Of a stretch of 50,609 bases of DNA, positions 1 through 8,762 are shown in pieces; the first letter of the stretch is position 1, and every line of letters starts with the position of its first letter. The notes below the pieces were generated by a model. That model saw only the letters and a list, made by a program, of their open reading frames with translations. It was not told the origin of the DNA and did not search any database. Source of the DNA: an uncultured Clostridia bacterium (GTDB lineage Bacteria > Bacillota > Clostridia > Christensenellales > UBA1242); NCBI GenBank assembly GCA_934747805.1, contig CAKVHC010000008.1, positions 1 to 50,609 on the forward strand, given 5' to 3'. Position numbers and translations under genes: made by a program.

Positions 1-1
1 G

Positions 2-1021
2 ATTCGTGACCTTGTCGAAGTGTCGGTTCGTTTGGTGCGTGAAGAACAAGCGGAACTAGTCAAACAAAAAGCCACAGCCACTGTGGACAAGCGTTTGAAA
101 GACATTTTGTATCCACTCAAAAAGCAGACCAAACCAGAGGATATGGAAACGGAAGCATTCCGCACACAGTTTAACTCCGACTTTGCAAGCGGCAAATTTG
201 ATAATGATATAATCGACATTGAAGTGAAAGAACGCCCACAGCAGATAGATATAATGGCTGCAGGTGGGGGCGAAATCAACCTAGGTCAAATTGTCGGCAA
301 TATGTTTGGTGCACCTCAAAGGTCTCAAAAAATGCCAGTAAAAAAGGCAAGAGAAATTCTTTTGAATGAAGAATGTGACAAACTCATCGACAGAGATAAC
401 CTTAACGCCGAAGCCATTAGCCGTGCTGAAGAAGAGGGCATTATCTTTATCGACGAGATTGACAAAATCGCCAATCGCAACGAAGCACACAACAATGACG
501 TCAGTCGTGAAGGCGTGCAACGTGACATTTTGCCAATTGTAGAAGGCAGTGCTGTAAACACTAAATATGGTGTAGTTCACACAGACCATATTCTATTTAT
601 TGCGGCAGGTGCGTTCCACGTTTCCAACATTGAAGACTTGATTCCAGAGTTGCAAGGCCGTTTCCCAGTGCGTGTAGAGCTCGACTCACTCACCAAACAA
701 GATTTCGAAAAAATATTGACTCTCACCGAGAACGCAATCACCAAGCAATATCAACAACTCTTGGCAGTGGACAATGTTGAACTCGAATTTTCAGACGAGG
801 CAATCAGTGAAATTGCTGACCTTGCTGAGAAGGAAAATCAGTCACAAGAGAACATCGGCGCTCGTCGTTTGCAAACATTAATGGAGCAACTACTTGAAGA
901 CATCAGTTATCACGCAGACGGCAAAATGGAAAAAACAAAAGTGACCATCGACCAAAACTACGTCGAATCTCACCTAAATAAAACACTAAGCAAATATGAC
1001 ATCAAAAGATACATTTTATAA
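2..1021 (+). CDS. hslU: HslU (ClpY), ATPase subunit of the HslUV protease, 5'-truncated
   Basis: This is the C-terminal part of the AAA+ unfoldase that feeds substrates to the HslV peptidase in the cytoplasm. The reading frame is already open at base 2, so the start and the Walker A loop lie outside the window. Visible are the intermediate domain, the Walker B segment IIFIDEIDK (Asp-Glu at nt 452-457), the VSREGVQRD and ELQGRFPVR blocks and the ENIGARRL sensor-2 region. The protein ends in YIL, like the HslU C-terminus that docks into HslV. hslV is expected just upstream, outside the window. The end overlaps tcdA by 26 bases, which suggests cotranscription. Confidence 0.95.
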   Translation: MRDLVEVSVRLVREEQAELVKQKATATVDKRLKDILYPLKKQTKPEDMETEAFRTQFNSDFASGKFDNDIIDIEVKERPQQIDIMAAGGGEINLGQIVGNMFGAPQRSQKMPVKKAREILLNEECDKLIDRDNLNAEAISRAEEEGIIFIDEIDKIANRNEAHNNDVSREGVQRDILPIVEGSAVNTKYGVVHTDHILFIAAGAFHVSNIEDLIPELQGRFPVRVELDSLTKQDFEKILTLTENAITKQYQQLLAVDNVELEFSDEAISEIADLAEKENQSQENIGARRLQTLMEQLLEDISYHADGKMEKTKVTIDQNYVESHLNKTLSKYDIKRYIL

Positions 1022-1700
1022 TCGAACACAGAATCTAGTCGGCATTGACGGAATCAATAAACTGCGAAATTCAAAAGTCGCAGTTTTTGGCGTTGGTGGA
1101 GTAGGCGGATATGTGGCAGAAACTTTGGCACGCTCAGGAGTGGGCTCGCTCGTTCTCGTTGACGGCGACGATATCAATATAACCAACGTCAACCGCCAAA
1201 TAATCGCTTTGCAGACCAACATTGGACGAAAAAAAACGGACGAGATGAAAGCTCGCATAGCCAACATTAACCCTGATTGTGTTGTCACCACTATGACTAT
1301 GAGATTTAATCAAGAAACGCTCGAAAATTTCGACTTTGACTACGACTACATTGCGGACTGCATAGACAGTGTTAAAGACAAAAAATTGCTCATTAAAACG
1401 GCAAACGAGCATGGTGTTCCCATTGTTTGCTCAATGGGTGCGGGCAATCATATTGATATTCCACATTATGAACTCGCCGACGTATTCAAGACCAGTTATG
1501 ACCCGCTTGCACGCCTTTTGCGAAAGTTCTGTGCACAAGAGAGAATTAAGCATTTGAACGTGGTGTACACCAAGTCACCGGCTGTCAAAACAGATGTGCC
1601 AATGGTGTCCAGCATAGCCTATCATCCAATGGCAATGGCTAGTATAATCACGTCAAAAATCGTCAATGATATTTTAACTAAAGAAGATAAAGGAGAATAG
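996..1700 (+). CDS. tcdA: tRNA threonylcarbamoyladenosine dehydratase (ThiF/E1-like)
   Basis: ThiF/UBA-fold enzyme of the TcdA (CsdL/YgdL) family, which uses ATP to cyclise t6A37 of tRNA to ct6A. The nucleotide-binding loop VFGVGGVGGYV lies near residues 29-39, followed by the NRQI segment, a DSVKDK block like the family DSVRPK block, and SMGAGNHIDI. Length (234 aa) is close to the short family form. The ATG at 996 lies inside hslU and has no strong Shine-Dalgarno, so translational coupling is likely. In Escherichia coli csdL is next to a cysteine desulfurase gene; here one follows two genes downstream, so a shared sulfur-handling role is possible but inferred. Confidence 0.85.
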   Translation: MTSKDTFYNRTQNLVGIDGINKLRNSKVAVFGVGGVGGYVAETLARSGVGSLVLVDGDDINITNVNRQIIALQTNIGRKKTDEMKARIANINPDCVVTTMTMRFNQETLENFDFDYDYIADCIDSVKDKKLLIKTANEHGVPIVCSMGAGNHIDIPHYELADVFKTSYDPLARLLRKFCAQERIKHLNVVYTKSPAVKTDVPMVSSIAYHPMAMASIITSKIVNDILTKEDKGE

Positions 1701-1702
1701 TT

Positions 1703-2017
1703 ATGGAAATTTTAGACAAACAAGCGTTCGAGAAGGCAATTAAAACAGACAAACTTGCACTAATCGACTTTTTTGCCACATGGTGTATGCCATGCAAAAT
1801 GTTGAGTCCGATATTGGAGTCTTTGCAGTCAAAGTATGAAGGCAAAATCAGTTTCGGCAAGGTAGACATTGACAAGGAAGAGGACATCGCTCGTGAATAC
1901 GACATATATAGCGTGCCATCTTTGTTGCTCTTTAAAAAAGGCGAGAAAGTGGGCATGTCAATAGGCTACAAAAGTGCGGACGAATTGACCGAATTTTTGG
2001 ATAGTTATCTCGATTAA
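1703..2017 (+). CDS. trxA: Thioredoxin
   Basis: Single-domain thioredoxin of 104 aa, the usual length, acting as a cytoplasmic disulfide reductant. The active site is WCMPC (Cys28, Cys31) with Met where most thioredoxins have Gly; this changes the dipeptide that tunes redox potential. The cis-proline is Pro72 in SVPS. No signal peptide is seen. An AGGAG site precedes ATG 1703, and only two bases separate it from the tcdA stop, so it is probably in that operon. It may reduce the desulfurase encoded next, but that is inference from position. Confidence 0.9.
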   Translation: MEILDKQAFEKAIKTDKLALIDFFATWCMPCKMLSPILESLQSKYEGKISFGKVDIDKEEDIAREYDIYSVPSLLLFKKGEKVGMSIGYKSADELTEFLDSYLD

Positions 2018-2022
2018 CCCCC

Positions 2023-2050
2023 TTGACAAATCCATAAGTCAAATTATAAT
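2023..2050 (+). promoter_or_regulatory. Sigma-A-type promoter for the cysteine desulfurase gene
   Basis: TTGACA (2023-2028), 16-base spacer, TATAAT (2045-2050). Transcription would begin about base 2057, directly before the GGAG ribosome site, giving a very short leader. It lets the desulfurase pair be expressed apart from the hslU group. Confidence 0.75.
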
Positions 2051-2067
2051 AACTATTGGAGAAAATT

Positions 2068-3252
2068 ATGATAGAAATTTATATGGACAGCACCGCCACA
2101 ACGCCAGTGTCCAACGAAGTGTTGAACGCAATGTTGCCCGCATTTACTGAGCAATATGGCAACAACAGTTCGCTTCACGTCGTAGGGCGTAAGTCCGCCA
2201 CTCTTGTTGAGAATGCACGTGACATTATTGCAGATGCAATCAATTGTGCACCACGTGAAATATACTTTACATCTGGTGGCACAGAAGCAGACAACTGGGC
2301 AATTCGTGGCATAGCACACGCTAATTTGCGTAAAGGCAACCACATTATCACCACCAAGATTGAACACCACGCCGTGCTAGAAGCCTGTCATCAGTTGGAG
2401 AGAGAAGGCTTTGAAGTTACATATTTGGACGTGGATAGTCATGGCTTGATAGATTTTCCGCAATTGCTGAGATCAATCAAACCAACAACTACACTCATTT
2501 CAGTAATTGGTGCGAATAACGAAATCGGCACAGTGCAAAATATCAAGGCAATCGCCAACACGGCACACGAGAAGGGAATTATCTTCCACGTTGATGCAGT
2601 GCAACTCTTCCCACATATGAACATAGACGTTGCTGAGCTTGGCATTGATGCAATGAGTATTTCTGCACACAAACTATTTGGGCCAAAGGGCATCGGCGCA
2701 CTTTATGTCAAGGATAGCGTGCTTATTGACAATCTTATGTATGGCGGTCAACAAGAACGTAGCAAACGTCCAGGAACAATGAATGTGCCAGCAATTGTCG
2801 GCTTCGGCAAGGCAGTAGAGATATGCAAGCGTGACTTAAACACCAACGAGTTCAAAATTAAAAAACTTAGAGAATATTTCAAGGCTCAGCTCAAAGACAA
2901 CATTCCAGACATAATGTTTAATGGCAGTCAGACACAGACCATTTCCAGCATTCTAAACGTGTCATTCGTCGGCGCAGAAGGCGAGTCAGTAATGACTATG
3001 CTAGACATGAAAGGCATTTGCGTTTCAGTCGGAGCAGCGTGCAGCAGCAACGGCACAGATATTTCTCACGTTATCAAGGCTCTTGGCTATGACAACGAAC
3101 TCGCTCAATCAGCAGTCCGTTTCTCAATCAGCAAACTCAACTCGTTTGAAGAGATTGACACTGTCGTCGAAGAATTGAAAGATATCATCAAAAAATTGCG
3201 TGCAATATCGCCAATCTATAAGAAGGGGTGCGTATGTACAACGAAAAAATAA
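2068..3252 (+). CDS. iscS: Cysteine desulfurase, NifS/IscS family
   Basis: PLP enzyme that removes sulfur from cysteine to form a protein persulfide for Fe-S clusters and tRNA thiolation. The PLP lysine is Lys202 in SAHKLFGPKG; a histidine pair sits in KIEHHAV; the catalytic Cys325 is in GAACSSNG. The length (394 aa) fits the family. ATG 2068 is chosen because GGAG lies at 2058-2061; the in-frame TTG at 2056 would put that site inside the gene. The C-terminus ends in a short Cys-containing tail (GCVCTTKK) and overlaps the next start by 19 bases. Exact subfamily (IscS, NifS or CsdA) is not settled. Confidence 0.92.
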   Translation: MIEIYMDSTATTPVSNEVLNAMLPAFTEQYGNNSSLHVVGRKSATLVENARDIIADAINCAPREIYFTSGGTEADNWAIRGIAHANLRKGNHIITTKIEHHAVLEACHQLEREGFEVTYLDVDSHGLIDFPQLLRSIKPTTTLISVIGANNEIGTVQNIKAIANTAHEKGIIFHVDAVQLFPHMNIDVAELGIDAMSISAHKLFGPKGIGALYVKDSVLIDNLMYGGQQERSKRPGTMNVPAIVGFGKAVEICKRDLNTNEFKIKKLREYFKAQLKDNIPDIMFNGSQTQTISSILNVSFVGAEGESVMTMLDMKGICVSVGAACSSNGTDISHVIKALGYDNELAQSAVRFSISKLNSFEEIDTVVEELKDIIKKLRAISPIYKKGCVCTTKK

Positions 3253-3752
3253 TGCAACTTTTCACCAATCCAAAGAATGTAGGACACATTGTCAAAGCAG
3301 ACGCTGTAGGCAAAATGGAAAGCGGAATGTATGGCGAAGTTATTGAAATCAGCGTTCGTATGGACGGCGACAAGATTGTCGATGCCAAGTTCCAAACTTA
3401 CGGCAACGCAGTTGCAATCGCAGTTTCATCAGTTGCCACTCAACTTATCATTGGCAAAACACTTTTGCAATGCCAAAAGATTTCCGACCAAGAATATATT
3501 GACAGACTAGGTGAGATCCCTGAAAAGAGAATGTATTGCCTCGATATGATGAAAGAAGCGTTGGCACATCTAAACGAGAATTATTACGAACGTCAAGAGC
3601 GTCTTGCAAAGAAATTGGGCGTTGACATGGAAGAAAACTCCATAGACAATCAACAAACTGCTCAATCAGCTTCAAATGCGATGCCAGCCAACGAAACATC
3701 TGCTCAAGCCATTGCTGATGAGGAAGATGATTTCGCAATAGACTATATCTAA
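3234..3752 (+). CDS. NifU/IscU-like scaffold protein with missing cluster ligands
   Basis: The N-terminal 115 residues follow the IscU/NifU-N fold (start YNEKIMQLFTNPKNVG, middle FQTYGNAVAIAVSSVATQLI, end PEKRMYCLDMMKEAL). IscU holds a [2Fe-2S] cluster with three cysteines. By alignment from memory the first is replaced (Met32/Tyr33 in GMYGE), the second is Asn58 in YGNAVA, and only the third, Cys102, remains; the usual Asp is Glu35. After residue 115 comes an acidic, Gln/Ala-rich tail of about 57 aa absent from normal IscU. ATG 3234 is chosen because AAGGGG precedes it. It is coupled to the desulfurase, so it may be a partner or regulator rather than a classical scaffold. Confidence 0.8.
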   Translation: MYNEKIMQLFTNPKNVGHIVKADAVGKMESGMYGEVIEISVRMDGDKIVDAKFQTYGNAVAIAVSSVATQLIIGKTLLQCQKISDQEYIDRLGEIPEKRMYCLDMMKEALAHLNENYYERQERLAKKLGVDMEENSIDNQQTAQSASNAMPANETSAQAIADEEDDFAIDYI

Positions 3753-3808
3753 ATCACCGCAACATACAGGACATATAACAGTCTACATACTCAAGATATA
3801 AACAACAT

Positions 3809-3859
3809 AAATACTGCAAAATGTGTTGAATAGCACAAAATATGCGGTATTTATTTTTT
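3809..3859 (+). terminator. Probable Rho-independent terminator
   Basis: Outer arms AAATACTGC (3809-3817) and GCGGTATTT (3844-3852) with an inner TGTG/CACA stem, followed by ATTTTTTT. It closes the desulfurase transcript. The internal loop makes it less ideal than the other terminators here. Confidence 0.5.
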
Positions 3860-3912
3860 TTAAACGGAAGATATGGTGTGGGTATAAAATTTCAAAATGT
3901 TAGCTAAAATAT

Positions 3913-3941
3913 TTGCCATTCTATGTTTTTATTATTATAAT
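3913..3941 (+). promoter_or_regulatory. Promoter of the rsmH/dcw operon
   Basis: TTGCCA (3913-3918), 17-base spacer, TATAAT (3936-3941), about 60 bases before rsmH. mraZ, which normally heads this operon, is absent, so this promoter appears to serve rsmH directly. Confidence 0.7.
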
Positions 3942-4000
3942 TATAATTGGTATAAAGGAAAACTCTATTCGTACCAAAAGGACAAGGGTCTATCAACATA

Positions 4001-4930
4001 ATGTTTAAACACTATTCAGTTCTCAAAAAAGAGTCGATTGACGGACTCGACCTAAGACCAGACGGCATATATGTCGATTGCACAACTGGTGGTGGCGGCC
4101 ATTCATACGAGATTGCCAAGCAACTCACCACAGGCACACTTATCTGTATTGACAAGGATAAGGATGCACTCATCGCTGCACACGACCGACTAATTGAATT
4201 CGAAGACAAAATTCGCTTCATTCAAGCCGACTTTTTCAATTTAAAAGATGTGTTATATTCGCTTTCCATCGACCAAGTAGACGGCATTATAGCCGACCTT
4301 GGCGTATCTAGCTATCAAATTGACACAGCAGAACGTGGGTTCAGTTATATGAACGACGGCCCACTCGATATGCGAATGAACCAAGACGACGACAGTCTGA
4401 CCGCTTATGACGTGGTGAACAAATATGACGAAGCTGAGCTGAAACGTATTCTGTTTAACTATGGGGAAGAACGTAACACCAATTTGATTGTCAAGCGTAT
4501 TATTGAGCATCGCCAAATTAAACCTATTGAAACAACCTTTGAACTTAAAGACATTGTCACCAGTTGCTATCCACCTGCACTAAGACACAAACCTGCCATT
4601 GCGAACAAGGTCTTCCAAGCCATTCGCATTGAAGTCAACGGCGAAATTAGTGGACTAGAACAAGCCATAGACGATATGGTCAGTGTGCTGAAACCAACAG
4701 GTCGCATTTCAATTATCACATTCCACACGCTCGAAGACCGTGCCGTCAAGAATGTGTTTAAATTGCACTCGACCAACTGTATATGCCCACCACAATTTCC
4801 AGTTTGTGTGTGTCATCACAAAGCTGACTTGAAAATTATCAACAAAAAACCAATCATTCCTAATGAAAACGAATTAAGTGAGAATAGTCGAAGCGCATCT
4901 GCCAAGTTGCGCATTGCCGAAAAACTATAA
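4001..4930 (+). CDS. rsmH: 16S rRNA (cytosine1402-N4)-methyltransferase
   Basis: RsmH (MraW) uses S-adenosylmethionine to methylate N4 of C1402 in 16S rRNA. The SAM motif is VDCTTGGGGHSYEI near residues 25-38, followed by GIIADLGVSSYQ, the RGFSY/DMRM segment and ITFHTLEDRAVK near the end. 309 aa is a normal length. The ribosome site is weak (AAGGG about 12 bases before ATG). It heads the dcw cluster and its stop overlaps the upstream ATG candidate of the next gene. Confidence 0.95.
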   Translation: MFKHYSVLKKESIDGLDLRPDGIYVDCTTGGGGHSYEIAKQLTTGTLICIDKDKDALIAAHDRLIEFEDKIRFIQADFFNLKDVLYSLSIDQVDGIIADLGVSSYQIDTAERGFSYMNDGPLDMRMNQDDDSLTAYDVVNKYDEAELKRILFNYGEERNTNLIVKRIIEHRQIKPIETTFELKDIVTSCYPPALRHKPAIANKVFQAIRIEVNGEISGLEQAIDDMVSVLKPTGRISIITFHTLEDRAVKNVFKLHSTNCICPPQFPVCVCHHKADLKIINKKPIIPNENELSENSRSASAKLRIAEKL

Positions 4931-4941
4931 TGGAGAAAAAT

Positions 4942-5391
4942 ATGCCAGTGTTTGATTTTAACCAGCAACAGTCGACTGCCACAACCACCGATACCCAAAC
5001 CGAAACGAAAAACTATTTCACCAACGATTTGGGACTCGACCGTGCCAGCCGCATTGAAGCTGAATACAAGGCTAGCGACAACACTTCTGTTGACTCCAAT
5101 GCCAAATTTAAAGAAGTGCGAGAATTTAATGAATCCACCTTTGGTGAATACAAAAAGGTGAGTGACGACAAAAAGAAACTCCAAACTTTGCGTTGGCGTC
5201 TAGTGTTGTTCAACTACATTTTCATCTCGCTTTGTTTGTTCGGCTTTTGCATTTACAATATTGTTGAAATATCGCATCTCAACTACAAACTCAAAATCAA
5301 ACGCACCAATGACAACGAAAACACAGCAAGCGTCGTTTATCATGTTGACCAAGACGTGCCGTCATTAGACGATTTGCTCACAAACCTGTAA
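4942..5391 (+). CDS. FtsL-like single-pass division protein (by position)
   Basis: Bitopic protein of 149 aa in the ftsL slot between rsmH and the division PBP. It has a polar N-terminal region of about 85 residues, one membrane helix (LVLFNYIFISLCLFGFCIYN, roughly 87-107) and a short outer tail. FtsL normally has a shorter cytoplasmic part and a longer outer coiled coil, so this one is atypical and sequence similarity alone would not name it. ATG 4942 is preferred over ATG 4930 because GGAG at 4932-4935 precedes it. It probably belongs to the septal complex with the PBP and FtsW, by context only. Confidence 0.55.
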   Translation: MPVFDFNQQQSTATTTDTQTETKNYFTNDLGLDRASRIEAEYKASDNTSVDSNAKFKEVREFNESTFGEYKKVSDDKKKLQTLRWRLVLFNYIFISLCLFGFCIYNIVEISHLNYKLKIKRTNDNENTASVVYHVDQDVPSLDDLLTNL

Positions 5392-5422
5392 TATTTTCAA
5401 GGCTATAAAATACTCATATAAT

Positions 5423-7324
5423 ATGAAAGTATATTATAGTCTTTTTTCTTTGCGAAAGCGATTTTTAATATTCATTTTGGTGGCATTATCCTGCTTTTTT
5501 GCTCTATTTTGCCGCCTATTTTATCTCACAATTTTCAAAGGCAACAGTCTGCAAGTGTTGGCATGTGACCAGTGGCTCAGAAGCCTGCCACTCGCTGCCA
5601 AACGTGGAGAAATCTTCGACTGCTCAGGCAATCTGCTTGTCACCAACGAAACCACTTACGACATCTATCTGCGTGCTCGAAATGTAACCGACCCATCCAA
5701 AGTCGCTCTTGTCCTAAGTAAAAAACTCGGCGTGGATTATTCCAAGACATATGACAAAGCCACCAACATAAAGGTGAGTGAAAGCCTTGTAAAATTGCAG
5801 GTAGATAGTAAGACTGCAATGGAAATCGTGGCAGAAAACATGAAAGGCGTGTATCTATCGCAAAACGTGGGGAGAGTGTATCTGTATGATGATTTGCTCA
5901 CACAAGTTTTGGGCTACACGACAATAGACAATCAAGGTCAAGCAGGCGTTGAAGCGTACTATGACAAGTTTTTGCGTGGCATTGCAGGAAAGAGCCTAAC
6001 TCAAACCAATGCACAGGGCAAAGAGCTCGAAGATAGCCTAAGATATTATCTGCCTAGCACGGATGGATACAATCTCAATCTAACCATTGACCTAACGATG
6101 CAACTTATATTGGAAAAACACCTTAAAACTGCTTACAAAGAGAACAAAGCGCTCAAAGTGGGTGGCATCATTTTAGACGCTAAGACAGGTGGCATATTGG
6201 CTATGTCCAATAAACCTAGCTTCAACTTGAACGAGCCACCAAGAAATGATATCTCCACCCTAAACAATCTAACCAAAAACTCAGCCGTCGTAGACATATA
6301 CGAACCGGGAAGCACATTCAAAGTCATAACGCTGACGGCGGGACTTAACGAAGGCGTGTTGTCGCTGGATGACAGATTCTATTGTTCTGGTGCAAGCGTC
6401 ATCAACGGCGAGCGTATCAAATGTTGGCGTTCACGTGGTCACGGCTCGCAGAACCTTGCTGAAGCACTCAAAAACAGTTGCAACTGTGCATTCATGGCAA
6501 TTGCCGAGCGACTTGGCACAGAGCGTTTGTACAAATACATTGAAATGTTTGGCTTTGGTAAAAAGACAGGCGTAGATATTTCCAGCGAAAGTAGTGGCAT
6601 TGTGATGAACAAAAATGCCGTTCGCCTTGTGGACTTGGTGCGTATAGGTTTCGGCCACGCCATTGCCGTCACCACTTTGCAAATGGCGACCGCTTACGGC
6701 GAAATCGTGAACAATAAGCAAATCAGCCCACACATTTTGCAGAGTGTGGACAGCATCGCTGGGAAAGAGATGACGTATTCAACTTCAGGAGCAAAGTTTG
6801 AGCTCAAGCAGACAACTGTTGACACTGTACGCACCTTACTCGGCTCAAATCTAAATGGATTTGACGGCCAACTCACCGCCGTCCCAGGCTACGACGTTGG
6901 TGGCAAAACAGGAACTGCACAAAAATACGTTGACGGTCATGTAGCACAGGGAAAATATGTGGCAAGCTTTATCGGCGTGTATCCAACAAAAGACCCTAAA
7001 TACATTATGATCATAACGGTCGATGAGCCAAGCGCTGGTGCATACTATGGCGGAGTAGTGGCAGCCCCAGTTGGCAAGGCAATATTTGCAGAAATTTTCA
7101 ATGCCAAAAATATCGCTCCAGACAAGCAAGACAACGTGGTGGATTATCATACAATAGAAATGCCAAATCTATTAGGCATGCCATTGGCAGAAGCGTGTGC
7201 CAAGCTTCGCACATTGGGTTTGGTTACTAATGTGCAAGGCGAGGGCGATTTCATTGTGGCACAATATCCTCGTGCCGGCACTATGCTAGCTCCAGCCGAA
7301 GAAGTGGCAGTGCAAACTAATTAA
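5423..7324 (+). CDS. Class B penicillin-binding protein with C-terminal PASTA domain (FtsI/SpoVD type)
   Basis: Monofunctional DD-transpeptidase that cross-links septal or spore peptidoglycan outside the membrane. The N-terminus is short and basic, then a membrane helix (about 13-35), a dimerisation domain, and the transpeptidase with catalytic STFK (Ser297-Lys300), SCN (Ser352-Asn354) and KTG (Lys495-Gly497). A single PASTA domain covers about 573-633 (EMPNLLGMPLAEA onward). One C-terminal PASTA is usual for SpoVD-like proteins, but the dcw position also fits vegetative FtsI. No Shine-Dalgarno is visible before ATG 5423, though a basic residue cluster then helix supports this start. Confidence 0.92.
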   Translation: MKVYYSLFSLRKRFLIFILVALSCFFALFCRLFYLTIFKGNSLQVLACDQWLRSLPLAAKRGEIFDCSGNLLVTNETTYDIYLRARNVTDPSKVALVLSKKLGVDYSKTYDKATNIKVSESLVKLQVDSKTAMEIVAENMKGVYLSQNVGRVYLYDDLLTQVLGYTTIDNQGQAGVEAYYDKFLRGIAGKSLTQTNAQGKELEDSLRYYLPSTDGYNLNLTIDLTMQLILEKHLKTAYKENKALKVGGIILDAKTGGILAMSNKPSFNLNEPPRNDISTLNNLTKNSAVVDIYEPGSTFKVITLTAGLNEGVLSLDDRFYCSGASVINGERIKCWRSRGHGSQNLAEALKNSCNCAFMAIAERLGTERLYKYIEMFGFGKKTGVDISSESSGIVMNKNAVRLVDLVRIGFGHAIAVTTLQMATAYGEIVNNKQISPHILQSVDSIAGKEMTYSTSGAKFELKQTTVDTVRTLLGSNLNGFDGQLTAVPGYDVGGKTGTAQKYVDGHVAQGKYVASFIGVYPTKDPKYIMIITVDEPSAGAYYGGVVAAPVGKAIFAEIFNAKNIAPDKQDNVVDYHTIEMPNLLGMPLAEACAKLRTLGLVTNVQGEGDFIVAQYPRAGTMLAPAEEVAVQTN

Positions 7325-7333
7325 AGGAGATTT

Positions 7334-8761
7334 ATGCAGATATTAGATTTGTTTAAAGGTGTGAACATAATTGACAAAGCCTTCGTAAAGGACATTGACG
7401 TCGCATCCGTTGAGTTTGATGCGGACAAAGTCAGCGAAGGCGGAATATATTTCAATCTAAAGAATTCTCCACTAAACGCAATCACAGCATTTGAACGTGG
7501 TGCAGTGTGCATGGTGGTTGACAAACCACTTAACTTAAACGTTCCACAGATCGTGGTGAAAAACGCACGCAATGCCTTAGCTTATGCGTGTGCCAACTTC
7601 TTTGGTTATGATCCAAATGATTTTGTAGTGATAGGTGTGACAGGCACGAATGGAAAGACCACCACGACGCATTTAATTAGCCAAATTTTAAACAAAATGG
7701 GCGAGAAAACGTGTCTTATCGGCACGGAAGGAATTACAATTGACGGACGAATCTATCCCGCAAAACTCACCACTCCAGACCCAACCGACCTATTTAGAAT
7801 CTTTGCAGAATGCAAGCAAGCGAAAGTTAAGTATGTGATTATGGAAGTTTCGGCACATGCTAGTGCATTGCACAAGGTGGACCCAATAAAGTTTGATAGC
7901 ATGGTGCTCACCAACATAACTCAAGACCACTTAGATTTCTTCAAGACAATGGAAAATTATGCGGAATATAAATATCGTCTTGTGCAAAAAGACAAGTGCA
8001 AGCATGCACTGCTAAACATTGACGACCCCACAATCAGTTCACATTTTCAAACACTGGACACTCATATGGAAACGATAGGCAAGACAAAGTCAGCTGATTA
8101 TATGATATCAATCGGCGACCAAACAGTGCAGGGGAGCGTCTGTCACCTAAACGATCACGGACTGGGCGCAGAATTTGAAACCAATTTAATAGGCGAGTAC
8201 AATGTCTACAATCTAATGAGTGCAGTGGCAGTCTGTCTGCACATGGGGTTTGACCTACGTGACCTTGTGAAAGCGGTGGGCTCAACACAGTTCGTAGTGG
8301 CTGGCAGAATGGAGCGAGTGCATTTGCCAAACGGTGCGACGGCGGTCATTGATTATGCCCACACGCCAGACGGAGTGGAAAAATTTTTATCTAGCCTAAG
8401 GCAGTTGTGTCAAGGCAGACTCATAGGTGTGTTTGGCTGTGGCGGTAACCGTGACAAGACCAAACGTTCCATTATGGGCAACATAGCCAGTCGAATATGT
8501 GATCACGTAATAGTCACCAGCGACAATCCACGTGACGAAGACCCTGACATGATTATAAATGACATTGTTAGCGGTATAAATTTGACAAATTTCGACCAAA
8601 TTACCAATAGAGCAGATGCTGTCAAAAAAGCAATTTCAATGTCCAAAACAAACGACATCATTGCAATATTTGGCAAAGGTGCGGAAAAGACCCAAGAAAT
8701 AAAAGGTGTAAAATACGCATACAACGACCGTGACGAGATTAGAGATATAACAGGAGTGTAG
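7334..8761 (+). CDS. murE: UDP-MurNAc-tripeptide ligase MurE, probably diaminopimelate-adding
   Basis: Cytoplasmic Mur ligase that adds the third stem-peptide residue to UDP-MurNAc-L-Ala-D-Glu using ATP. The P-loop is GTNGKTTTTH from Gly104; ITQDHLDFF and the C-terminal domain with VIDYAHTPDGVEKF follow. Asp397-Asn-Pro-Arg400 is the DNPR signature linked to meso-diaminopimelate; lysine enzymes usually lack this Arg. 475 aa is normal. AAAGGAG precedes ATG 7334. murF, often next, is missing here and mraY follows directly. Confidence 0.95.
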   Translation: MQILDLFKGVNIIDKAFVKDIDVASVEFDADKVSEGGIYFNLKNSPLNAITAFERGAVCMVVDKPLNLNVPQIVVKNARNALAYACANFFGYDPNDFVVIGVTGTNGKTTTTHLISQILNKMGEKTCLIGTEGITIDGRIYPAKLTTPDPTDLFRIFAECKQAKVKYVIMEVSAHASALHKVDPIKFDSMVLTNITQDHLDFFKTMENYAEYKYRLVQKDKCKHALLNIDDPTISSHFQTLDTHMETIGKTKSADYMISIGDQTVQGSVCHLNDHGLGAEFETNLIGEYNVYNLMSAVAVCLHMGFDLRDLVKAVGSTQFVVAGRMERVHLPNGATAVIDYAHTPDGVEKFLSSLRQLCQGRLIGVFGCGGNRDKTKRSIMGNIASRICDHVIVTSDNPRDEDPDMIINDIVSGINLTNFDQITNRADAVKKAISMSKTNDIIAIFGKGAEKTQEIKGVKYAYNDRDEIRDITGV

Positions 8762-8762
8762 T

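Noticed and set aside
281..589. Antisense ORF of about 100 codons within hslU
   Set aside because: It is opposite a strongly conserved gene, has no ribosome site, and its translation has no recognisable domain. The same applies to the other long antisense frames throughout the window.
4930..4932. ATG 4930 as start of the FtsL-like gene
   Set aside because: The GGAG at 4932-4935 would then be inside the gene; ATG 4942 has it at a proper distance.
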